A stretch of 64,000 bases of DNA, from assembly GCA_019137255.1 (NCBI GenBank), contig WPDH01000018.1:248001-312000 (forward strand), given 5' to 3'. The stretch is from Corinectria fuckeliana (Eukaryota > Ascomycota > Sordariomycetes > Hypocreales > Nectriaceae). Shown one piece after another: positions 10,592 through 21,311 of the stretch. A program made the position numbers and the translations under genes. Each line of letters starts with the position of its first letter. Position 1 is the first letter of the stretch. The notes under the pieces were generated by a model, which made no database searches, was not told the DNA's origin, and worked only from the letters and a program-made list of their open reading frames with translations.

Positions 10592-13399
10592 ATGGCCTCC
10601 TCCAGGATCTTTGTCAAGGGCTTGCCACCCAACATCACCGAGGCTGACTTTCGGAAACACTTCTCCGCCAATGGCCGCGAGATCACCGATGTCAAGCTGA
10701 TCCCCCAACGCCGTATCGGCTATGTGGGCTACAAGACGCCTGATGATGCGTCCAAGGCCGTCAAGTACTTCAACAAGTCTTACATTCGAATGTCCAAGAT
10801 TGGCGTCGAGACCGCCAGACCCGTGAGTGACCACCCTCCGTGTCTTGACTGACTTGACTGAGCTGTCGCTGATGGAATGTTAGATCTCAGACCCCGCCAC
10901 GACGAGAGGGCACGGCGTGTCGCATTCCAGCTTTGGCGTGGCAGGCACCATCTCCCATGGCTCGGAGCGCCTGGCCGAGGAAGAATCGAGCACCAAAAAA
11001 CGGAAGCGAGATGAGCCAGACAAGTCCGACCCTAAGCTGCGCGAGTTCCTCCAAGTCATGAAACAGGGTCGCGAGGGAGCGCTTGACAACGTCACCAACA
11101 CAGACCTCGGCGGCGATCTGTCGGCTGTCCCCGGCGCTGCAGTTCCCGAAGAGGAGAGTGACGACGAGTACGAACAAGTTCCAGCTCCCAGGGAGAAGCA
11201 GCGCAGGATAGATCCACCCGAGAAGATCCAGGCCTCGTCATCCCAACCAGCCCAGCTGATGGAGATAGACACACCCTCTGGCTACCAGGCACCAGCCCCT
11301 GGCGACAGCGTCGATGCATCGGAGCCGAAACAGGGGGATCTCGAATCGTCGGGACTCGGCGCGACTGATGACGACTGGCTACGATCACGCACGAATCGGC
11401 TCCTAGACCTCGTTGATCCCGATGACCTGGAACGAATCCAGCTGCAAGACACTGCTGCCCCTGCCCAGGCAGGGAAGGGGGATGTCGGCAACACTGCCCA
11501 CCCAAGTTCACAAGGGGAGGAGGATGATGCGACTTCCTATCATGGTGCGACAGAGGGGGAAGAAGGCGAACCAGCTACAGGTGACGCCCTGGATGCCATT
11601 CGCCGGACGTCTCGGCTTTTTATCCGGAACTTGTCCTACAGTACTACTGAAGAGGATCTTCGTGAGAGCTTTGAAAAGTTCGGAACACTTGAAGAGGTAC
11701 GTGACGATCTTGTTTACATTTGTTTTGGACTTTCCATAAAGGAATGGCAACGTGATGAACCCAGATAGGGACAGCTTATACTTCGGTATTTGATGAGAAC
11801 CCTGGCGATTATTTTAGTAGATGCTTCGACCTGTCTGATTTGCCTTATTTCTACGCATTTTGTTGTTGAGCTCTCGGTTTACAAGACCGCTGACAATGCT
11901 AGGTCCATCTGCCCGTCGATGGCTCAGGGGCGAGCAAGGGGTTTGCCCTGATTCTCTTTGCGGATCCATCCCGAGCGGTTGAAGCATTCCAAGCCATGGA
12001 CGGGGCAACGTTTCAGGGGCGAATCGTCCACATCATTCCTGCGAGCGCAAAGAGAGACACTGGCCTGGACGAGTTCGCCCTGTCCAAGTTGCCCCTGAAG
12101 AAGCAAAACATGATCAAGAGGAAAGCCTCGGCGGCGGCGAGCACTTTCAACTGGAATGCGCTTTACATGAACCAGGACGCCGTCAACACCTCAGTCGCTG
12201 ACCGTCTTGGTGTTTCAAAATCCGAGATGCTCGATCCCACCTCTGCCGATGCTGCCGTCAAGCAGGCTGTCGCAGAGACGAGCGTCATCCAAGAGACCAA
12301 AGCCTATTTTGCCGCTAACGGGGTGGACTTGGAAGCTTTCAAGTCTCACAGGCGTGGCGATACAGCAATCTTGGTGAAGAACTTCCCTTATGGGACGACT
12401 ATCGACGAGCTGAGAAAGCTCTTCGAGGAGTATGGGCCCGTGCTGAGGGTTTTGATGCCCCCAAGTGGAACAATTGCTATTGTCCACTTCGCGCAACCCA
12501 GTCATGCCAAATCCGCATTTGGCAAGCTGGCGTATCGCCGGATCAAAGATAGCGTCCTTTTCCTGGAGAAGGCGCCAAGGGATCTCTTCAGTGGTGACCA
12601 AGGCGATCAGGTTGCGGCGCTAAAAGATCGGCCGATGACGATTCAAAAGTTAAGTGTCAACGAGCTGCTGTCACGCGGTGATAAGCCGGAGGAAGAGCTG
12701 GAAACGACCTCGCTGTTCGTCCGAAATTTAAACTTTACTACCACTACTGCTAAGTTGGCGGAAACCTTTGACTCTCTGGATGGGTTCGTTTCGGCTAGAG
12801 TGAAGACCAAGATGGATCCCAAGAAGCCAGGCCAAACGCTGAGCATGGGCTTCGGCTTTGTGGAGTTTCGCACAAAGGAACTAGCACTGGCCGCACTCAA
12901 AGCCATGGATGGTCATGTCTTGGAGGCTCACACCCTCGCCGTCAAGGCGTCCCACAAGGGCCACGACGCGGCGGAGGAGCGGCGACGAGAAGACAAGGCG
13001 CGGAAGGGAGGAGGGCAGAGGACGAAGATCATCATCAAGAACTTGCCGTTCCAAACGACCAAAAAGGACATCCGGACACTATTCGGTACCTACGGGCAAC
13101 TGAGATCCGTGCGTCTCCCGAAGAAGGCAGACTATACCCCAAGAGGTTTTGCATTCGCAGAGTTTGTCACACCGCGGGAAGCCGAGAACGCACTAAACTC
13201 TTTGAGGGACACACATCTTCTCGGCCGCAAGCTGGTTTTGGACTTTGCAGAGGCGGATGCTGTCGACGCCGAGGAGGAGATCACGAAAATGCAGAAGAAG
13301 GTAGGGGGCCAAGTCAATAAAGTAGCCCTTCAGCAATTGACCGGAAGGGGGAGGACGAGGGTCGATATTGGCAACAATGAAGACGAGCTCGATGGTTGA
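10592..13399 (+). CDS. MRD1: Multiple RNA-binding domain protein Mrd1
   Basis: Mrd1 is an essential nucleolar protein that binds pre-rRNA in the 90S pre-ribosome and is needed for the early cleavages that release 18S rRNA. Three exons (10592-10822, 10884-11696, 11903-13399) give 846 aa; both introns are phase 0 (61 and 206 nt). Five RRMs are visible: RRM1 at residues about 4-80 (RIFVKGLPPNITEADF), RRM2 about 318-400 (RLFIRNLSYSTTEEDL, split by intron 2), RRM3 about 502-575 (AILVKNFPYGTTIDEL), RRM4 about 617-700 (SLFVRNLNFTTTTAKL) and RRM5 about 724-805 (KIIIKNLPFQTTKKDI). A long acidic, low-complexity linker separates RRM1 from RRM2, as in the family. RRM3 is the most diverged, also as known. 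The ATG at 10592 begins MASSRIFVKG, matching the conserved start. Length fits fungal orthologs. Confidence 0.95.
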
Positions 13400-14384
13400 G
13401 ACGGAGAAACTATCTTCTCTGGCCTCCCGTTATGTCGAGGAGAAGACCAAGCAAGGCAAGGCTGACGTGCCCTCGCCTGGAGGAGGAGTGGACCGCCCTT
13501 GGGAAGGGAACGGATTCCGCTGGACGGATGGATTCTCGCAATCGTCCTCCGCGCTGCCGAACCCTCGCCCCCAGGGAGACCCCACATCGTGGGCCAGATA
13601 TTCGTTAAAGAATCCAACATGTTGACGGGAGTAGCGCGATCCTCTATGTCTGATCCTAATCTTGTGCACATACCTTGCGCCATCCGATGTTATGTCTGCG
13701 CGGCGCTGTCGAGGCGTCGTTCGCCGCACGCCCCCTCTTGGTGATGAGACCATCACATCCTAGTACGCACATCCTAGCACATCCTAGCACATCTTGGCCC
13801 CGCCCTGATCCTCCCTTGCGAACTAACGCCCTCGACACAAACCTCCAGCTGCCATGTGCCGTCGGGTGGCTTCTGCGAGAAGTGACAATTGGTCGCTATG
13901 GCCCTCCCCGTCGACATTTCTCTGGGCGAACGCCTGCCGAGTTCCCCGCTGTTTGAAGCGCGCTGCCCACCCTCCCCCTCCCAAATGTTCCTCCATGTCT
14001 TGGGATGGATGGATGGTGGATGGCAGATGGATCGATCTCGATATTTTGGGCTGAGCGGAGGGGCAATGACAGGCAGCCCTGGGCTCGGCGAACACGATCC
14101 ACAGACCATCTATACTCTCTCCCAGGTCTTGGATTTATATGATCTACTGGTTCTCCTGAATACCTCTCCGTTCCAGTGGTTGGACCTCCTTTCTTCAGGC
14201 ATATACATCTATCCCACCATTCCACGTCTTGAATTCCTTTCAGCATTTCTCATCCTCTTCGACTTATTCATTGCCTCCAATTTGTAGAGCAGCAAAAGGC
14301 ACCTGACGCTGGCCTCGAAACTGTTCTCGTGAGCGTCCTTGCCGGCATTCCTTGCCCCTCCTCCCCCTCCATTCAGCTGCTGCC
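13400..14384. other. MRD1-abaA intergenic region
   Basis: About 1 kb with no gene seen; it must contain the MRD1 terminator and the abaA promoter and leader. A short direct repeat with unit ACATCCTAGC occurs near 13757-13797. Open frames here are short and mutually overlapping, as expected by chance. Confidence 0.6.
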
Positions 14385-17218
14385 ATGTCTTCATCACTCT
14401 ACCACCCGCGGCCGGTGCTGTCGTCACAAAGGTATTCGCCTTCCCCGGACTACCTCGATGCCCGGAGAGGAAGCACATATGGTGGTGGTCGCTTGCCGCT
14501 GCGAGAGGGCAGCACCAATGGCAATGCGCAGTCACACAGCTTCAATGGTATGGTCTCATGCTACCAGAACTCGGTCGGCCTGTCGCCGTCCATGCCGTCC
14601 AACATCCCTGCCACTATGGTTCCCTCGCAGTCGTTTGACTGCCTCTACCGCGTGCCGACGCCTCGCAACCAGCCTCGTTACCAGCGCAGAACAAGAAATG
14701 GCGTGAACCCTCTCTATTACTGGCCAGCCTTCCGCCAGTATCGCAACAGGCAAGCCCACAAAGATACCCAGAAGGATAAGGGCGGTGTCTGGAGGAGAAC
14801 GGAGCTCGAGGATGCCTTTGTTGACGGTAAGAGCGTTCTGTTTCTCGAAACCCTGTGTTGAAAGCATGCTGACGACGATGACTAGCTGTTCTGCTTATGC
14901 CGCACATGGGTCGACGCAAGTTCTCCATGGGAGGCAAGCTTCACGGTCGCAACATGCTCATTAGTGAATACATCTTTGTCATCTGTGTTGCGCTGCTCGG
15001 TAGCAAAGAAATCTTCCGCATCGACAACAGCAACGACAGCATCGAGCAGATGGGACGTAAGCAGGTGTCCAGCCACATGCAGGTTGTGAAGAAGTTCTTC
15101 GAGGACTTACGCTGTTGTGAGTCTGTCTATCTCCGGGAAGTGAAGCACACACATACTGACCACACTTCTCTTTTAGTCCACTTCCTCTTCCCTGCTGAGG
15201 AGAAGAAGGAGCCCGGCTCGACCAACTCAGATGACTATTACGATGAGGAGGAACAAGAGTCGTTCAAGTCAAACCCTGTCCTGACTGCCCTGGCCGAGGG
15301 CCGAGTGCCGGATGTGAAGCCCAACTACGAGTACTTTTCTCAGCTCTTGGCGCTCCAGTCGTTGATTCCGGTGCGACCAAAGACGTGCGAGATCTTCGTG
15401 TCATCTCCGGACGTCAAGATCCGGGACGAGATTGCGTACGATGCCCACGACACGCCGCTGGACCAAGAGTCGTTCCCGCACCTGAACAAGTACAGCAACT
15501 GCGACGACAGTCCCAACGTCCTCGGCAAGGATGTGCTGCTCCACGAATACACGCGATCCCTGGACCGGTCGACGTCGGCATGCGTCAAGACGGTTACCCG
15601 GCGATGGCAGAAGGATGCGCCCGAGATGTACGAGACGATGGATCTCCCGGCGCGAGACGAAGACTGCCTCCTGCTAGAGATGTGTGCGACGCTGGAGTTG
15701 CACGAGCACGCAAAGTTCCCGTCGGGCTCGGAGCTAACCGGCTTTGTCGAGGTGGCAATCACGCAGCCCAGCCTCCACAACCACCGTTGGAAGTGTGTCA
15801 CCCGCCTCACCCGCCCCGCGGAGCTGCACAGCGAGGACTCGAAGCCGAGCGTGTACTCCAACGAGACGGGAATCCACCGTCGAGGATGCAGCGACTCCAA
15901 GGCCGACTGCGACTGCCACGCGCGACCGCGCCAGGATATCCACGTCCCCTTCCCCGCGGTCGAGTGGGCTAGCATCTTGAGCATGGCGGTGCAGTACCCG
16001 GACGCCGAGCACCAGCGCAAGAAGGAGAAGAGGTCGAAGCACGGCGACGGCGAGCGCAAGAAGCACGACCTGGAGCGGGCGAGCAGCAAGCGCAAGCGCT
16101 CCGACGACGACGGCGATGCTGCGTCTTGGGCGCGGCGCGAGCTGACAGGGAGCGACCTGATCTGCAAGGTGGCCATGTACCAGGAGCTCTGGTCTTGCGC
16201 GCCCGACTCGTCGCGGTGGACTCGACAGGGCATCGTGTTCTGGCGGTTCAACACGACGAACCAGTGGTACAAGTACAACCCGGTGTTCAAGCCGGCGGGG
16301 ACGTCGTGGCGATGGCTCACCATCAACGACCCCATGTCGCGATACCACCAGCAGAAGGCGCTCGTCTACCCGCCGGCAATGGTGTCGCGGGACTCTGTCA
16401 TGTCGCCGACGCCGTCGGTCAACCAGCACATGACGGCCGTGATGAACGAGACTTTCAGCTCGGCGTGGGACGGCAACGTGAGCCTGGCACAGGTGCCGGC
16501 GGTGCCGGCCGCAAACAATGGGCTCACGCTGTTCGAGTCCTTTTCCAACGGGCTCGCTACGCCTCCGCCAACGGCTGGCCTGCACCCGTCGTACCCGACC
16601 AGCTTTGACCACGGCATGCCCCAGACGCAGACGCCGGGGGTTGGCTTCATGCCTCCTGGGACGGCGACGGGCGCGGACTCTCAGGGCAGCAACACGGCAC
16701 ATGGCCAGCACAACCAACACAACCAACACAGCCAACAACATCCGCAACATCCGCAACACACCCAGCATCCGCAACAACAACAGCAACACCAGCAACACCA
16801 GCAGCAGCAGCACCACCACCATCAGGCGTACTTTGACGGCCCCCCGGCACTGGCGGACCTAAAGCCCGTGATGCCGTCGGTCAACTCCTTCACGGCAGCA
16901 ACATCGTCGCTGGATCTGTCCAACCCGCTGGTGTACGACAACACAGAGTGCGACACGGGCCTGAACGGCTGGGACATGCCGACGCTCGACGCCTGGCCCA
17001 CAGACGCCGCAGCGGGCGCGGACTGGGCCGCGCAGGCGAACAAGGTCGACGCGGGTGACCAGTCGGCCATGTGGACGCCGACGCAGTGGGCGCATATGAC
17101 GACGGGCGCGGGCGCTGGGCCGGAACGCGACGATGGCAGCCCGCGGCCGATGAAGCGGCGCAGAGGAGACACAGTCGATGGCCATGTGCCGGTTACGGTG
17201 GCGACGGGAGGGTGGTGA
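14385..17218 (+). CDS. abaA: AbaA, TEA/ATTS conidiation transcription factor
   Basis: AbaA is the nuclear TEA-domain activator in the BrlA-AbaA-WetA cascade that drives phialide and conidium development. Exons 14385-14826, 14886-15116 and 15177-17218 encode 904 aa. The TEA domain spans residues about 133-225 (WRRTELEDAFVDAVLL, GRRKFSMGGKLHGRNML, RKQVSSHMQVVKKFFEDL) and is interrupted by intron 1 (59 nt). Intron 2 (15117-15176, 60 nt) has no in-frame stop, so an unspliced reading would insert 20 residues. I infer splicing from its GTGAGT donor, TACTGAC branch site and TTTTAG acceptor, and because the join restores CFHFLFPAEEKKEPG. A basic stretch at about 505-534 (KKEKRSKHG to SSKRKR) and PMKRRRG near the C-terminus are nuclear-localisation candidates. 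A Gln/His/Asn-rich tract lies at about 732-776. Size and domain order fit Sordariomycete AbaA. Confidence 0.95.
16696..16827. repeat. CAA/CAC-rich tract coding for Gln/His/Asn
   Basis: An imperfect CAN trinucleotide array inside abaA exon 3, encoding alternating Gln, His and Asn residues that end in runs of Gln and four His. It lies in the presumed activation region outside the DNA-binding domain and is likely length-variable between strains. Confidence 0.9.
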
Positions 17219-20200
17219 AAAGTGAAGGTGATGATGATGGTGTTGGTGAGAGCATGGCATTGGACAAGCTACACACACACACGCACACTTGCACGCACAC
17301 TTGCACGCACAAAACTGGCAGGCAGAGAAGAAGTATAGAACAGGCGGGGAATCACTGGGGGGGGCTTCGGTAACGCATTAGGACATGATGACGTTCAAGG
17401 TATGCGTGTATTCGTATTGGTTTTTAAAGCTTCTTTCAACGGCGTTCTGGAGGATCGTGGGATGTTTTTTGTCGCTGGCAGAATAATACCACTGTGGTCA
17501 TATAGACTTGGCAAGGCATAGTTATGTTTGGAATCAGATTAAACAGAGTAATTCGAACCGAGTCCGCGCTTCAAAATATCTCGTCATTCACATCTTCAGG
17601 TAAGTGAGCCATGGGGTTGATGCGAAAGGCCTAATTAGTCTTATCGCCAATTGGTTCGGGGCGTCTTCCCCAGGTTTGGTCGATGGCTCACTCAACTACT
17701 TGACCACTCACAGATATCTACCACCACACATTCAAGACATCCCCACTGCAAACCGAGCTGTCGACAAGCGTCTCGCAGGGTGATGAAGAAATCCCATGTG
17801 TCTTCACCCGGCCTCCACCACACCCTTGGTGAATCAGGATCCATCGACTGAGAGAGGGAGTCCCACCCCTAAACAGCTCTACCCGAGGGTCTAGTCGATA
17901 TTGCCTGCACTAGAGAAGTGTAGGAAAGGCAACCATCGGAGGATAGACAGAGACATTGGGGGACGGAATTTCCATGGCTGAGACATGGGCGTGCAGTCGG
18001 ACGGTTTTTTTTTTCCTTTTAGTTTTTTTTTTCTTTTTGTTTTCTGTGCACATGTTTCGTCCTCTGAACTATACTCTGGTTACCTTTTTCTTTTCCTTTT
18101 TTTTTCTTTGATCACGGACTTGTTTCATTGTGCTCCTTTGGGCGCACCGGGTGGACGGGACGGATGTGAGGTAGCGTTGCTTGAGGTGGACAACTGCAGG
18201 ATGTGGGGTGTCGATGGAGGGAGGTTGAAGCTAAGGGGGTGGAGGGAGAGAGGGAGAAGAGTTCGAGGGGCCCGAGTATTGAATATTCAGGAGGATGCAT
18301 GTCAAGGAGTCGGGTGCGGGAAATGAGGCTCTCGTCGAAGGTGGGAACGTGTTTTGTGAAAGGAGGCAGACGAGGGTGTGCTTGTGACACTCATCACCAC
18401 GGCTGACTTTGTACTTTGTCCACCTACCACCACAGAGGCTCTCTCGTCAATAGCGGCAGGGCAAGGGGCTTTTTAAAGGTGGTGCACGGGCTGTCGCACA
18501 AGTGAAAGGACAGAAGCGGAGGAACCATCAAAAAGGCCGATTGAGAAGGGGGGGGGGGGATGTTTGCTTCCTGGTCATCCCATCCCATCCCGTCCGATCT
18601 TATTCTCAATCTGGGAGGGGTCAGTGACAGACAAGCAAGTCAGGAACAGGAAACGTTTTGCCAAAAACTCGTCGCATGTGTGATTCACGACGAGGGGGCA
18701 GAGTGTCTGGAGTAGATGGAGCGCGGAGGCGGTTTCCAACGAGATATGTTTGAGCGACTCGTCCCTTGTCTGTTACCTACAGAGATGCCTTTTTGGGTCT
18801 TGATCCCGACGACCGCCATCTCCACCATGGGGCCCTCTCTTCTCGTTCTATTCACGGCGGCTCTCTCGTGATTTTTTTTTGATTTTCACTTTACCTGGGC
18901 GCTTGACCAAACGCCTTCGGGCGCTACAGGATTAATGAGGCCGGTCGGTCTTTTATTATTATTATTATTCTTTTTTTTTCTTTTTCTTTTTCCGTTGAGC
19001 ATGGGGATGGTGATGGGACCACGACATGGGGCCGCGTGGGACGACGCCGAAGAGAATGGAAGCGACGGGAAAGCAGAGACGATGGCACACGTCTCACCGC
19101 AAGTAACGAGAAGCGGAGCGAAAGGCCCAAGGCTGAGAGGCCCTGGATGAGCGAGGCCGCCGTCGTCGCAGGTTCGGTCCTAGCCACAACTTGAGACCCG
19201 AGGACGAGAAGCGAGAGGAGCCTGAATGGCCCTCGGCGGTCTGTAGACTAGCTAAGCTGTTAAAAAAAAAGGCAACCAAGGTTAGATAATAAACAACTGG
19301 GGAGGGAAGCCCTGTCGGTGGAGGACCCACGGGGATTGTTCAGGGCAATCGCTGGTGGTGAGTTGGCAGCCAATTGGCCACCAGCCACCGCGGCGCGCTT
19401 GCGACAAGGAGCATGGGAGCGCAAAACTTGAGACGGGCGTCTAAGTAATCTCTCTATATTACAATGTTGACCTCCCCCGGGGGCCCAGCGCTAACCCGAC
19501 GTCCACGGCCAATCGTCGCCCTCACAACCTCCCATTCTCGGACGCGCACAGCGTTCTATCTCTGGAGTAAAAGGTCGGTCTAGACTTTTCGACGAGCATC
19601 CACCGAACCGCGTCCCACCGGCACGATCAGGATCGAGAAATAGAAACAGAAACAGAAACATACATGCATGCATGTTCTTTTCCTCCAGTCCAGTCCAGTC
19701 CGGCGGCTACAACCCTCCCAGCTCCGAAACAGCCTCAACCCCAAACCCATCATCTTACCCACCCCATGCAGAGTAAATGATTTACCGGTAGCACGGCTCC
19801 TGCTCCGGGCTCAATCAGAACAGACCCTTGTGCGACACGGCTCCGTGGCGTCGAGGCTCTGACATCCGCATCGAGTGGCTGCGAGGCTCTTGCGTGCAGC
19901 CAGCGCGTCCCCAGACGACGGCGACGGCTTGGCTTTCCCACTCCCACTTACACGGGACGCCAGCCTTCGCCCGCGATGCTATTCCGATCTGATGCCGTGC
20001 GCCATCGCTCGTCCCATGCCCTGCAAGGATGCTACCTGGCTAGTTAGCCCTCGCCTCCCATGCGTCGATATGCCGTGCACGCATTTGGCCTCTCCGTTCT
20101 CGAGGCCCGTTTCCTCGGCCATCGGCATGTCGCCCAACGATAGGCCACCGGCCTCTCCCTCTCTCACTCTGCCCACGATATCTACCCACCAAGTCCCCCC

Positions 20201-21311
20201 CCCTCCCCCTCACCTTCTTCCCAGACCCAAGTGTTTCGTTGCCCATCTAAACGTGTTTCGATCGGGTGCCTGCCTTGCTTGCTCGATTGTCCCTTGTTTC
20301 GCTTGATTGCCCTTCGTGCGTCCGGCTTCATCTTCATCAACTCGCTCGTCCTCCCACTGAGTCGCACGCAACGCAACCCACGCACGCCCTCGGCCATTCC
20401 AACCTTTTCGACAAACCCTGCGCGCTCTTGTCCTGGGCCCGCCCTTTCACACGTCACTCTCTGTTCCTGTTTTCCGTGACTCAAGAACAATGGAGATGGC
20501 ATAGAGACGTTTTGCCGATTTCTTTCTCTCTTTCTCTTTTCCTCTTTTCGTTACTCAGCCTTTCTCTTCTGCTGCTCACACCCCTTACTTTTCTTTTGAC
20601 TTTCGACTTTCCCCCCTTATTTCCTTTCTCTTTTCCTTGTGTTGCCGTTTCTCTTCTCGAGGCTCAGCAGGACTGACCAAATAAACAATCGCTTATCGAC
20701 CTACCTACGCTGGACGTTCGTTGGGACAACCTACAACCTTTACAACTCTGCTCGCCCCCCTCGGAGAACTCGATTCATCTCATCTCAGCTTCATCTCACC
20801 TCCCTGTCAGGAAAACAACCCCCCTTCAGCCACCTGTAAATCGAAGCCTCCGAAAAGGGTCAACGAGTTGCCAGAACCTCTTTATTCTCGTCTCTATTGT
20901 TCGTCATTGAACAAAGGAAGCCCGGCTTGCCTATTCCAACTGTCAACAGCTGGTGGTGCTGCACCTCATCATTGTTCGCCAGCTGCCAACACGCGCACCA
21001 AAGAGGAACCTGATTCACTGTTCTCGGGACATCAAAACAAACCCGCTTCGCCTTCCTTGGTCAAGAACTCACCTGCCCACCTCCGTGACTGGGCGCTTCC
21101 TCTCCCCCTCCCTCTCCTCCTTGTTGCATAAAAGGACCACGTTCATTCCACCGCGGGACTCACCCACGTTACACTCCTTTCTTGAAATCGAAGCTTGAAC
21201 CTCGTCGTTTTGACAACTTTCTGCACACGATATTTCTCGCCTCTTCAACCAACACTCACTCTCAACAACATACATACTCTCTCTCTACCAATCCCCTCGC
21301 CTCAAGGCATC
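17219..21311. other. Gene-free interval between abaA and the secreted-protein gene
   Basis: About 4.1 kb with no supportable gene. It contains a CA-rich repeat (17269-17312), poly-T/TTC tracts (18003-18105, 18955-18992), a poly-A stretch near 19262, and a long pyrimidine-rich strand from about 20500 to 21310. The last is typical of a strong promoter and long leader of the following gene. Frames up to 143 codons in the CT-rich part are compositional artefacts. Confidence 0.6.
20505..20660 (+). promoter_or_regulatory. Pyrimidine-rich tract upstream of secreted-protein gene
   Basis: A run of T and C with very few purines on the plus strand. Such CT-rich boxes precede transcription starts of highly expressed filamentous-fungal genes. 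It lies about 650-800 bases before the ATG at 21312, which would imply a long leader; this is inference. Confidence 0.4.

Noticed and set aside
15734..16822. 362-codon minus-strand open frame opposite abaA
   Set aside because: It is antisense to a confirmed coding exon with GC-rich third positions, which keeps the opposite frame open; its product is repetitive Arg/Val/Leu without domains.
17528..17560. GGTTCGAAT-like string on the minus strand, tested as a tRNA T-loop
   Set aside because: The flanking bases do not form a T-stem, and no acceptor stem or anticodon arm could be found.
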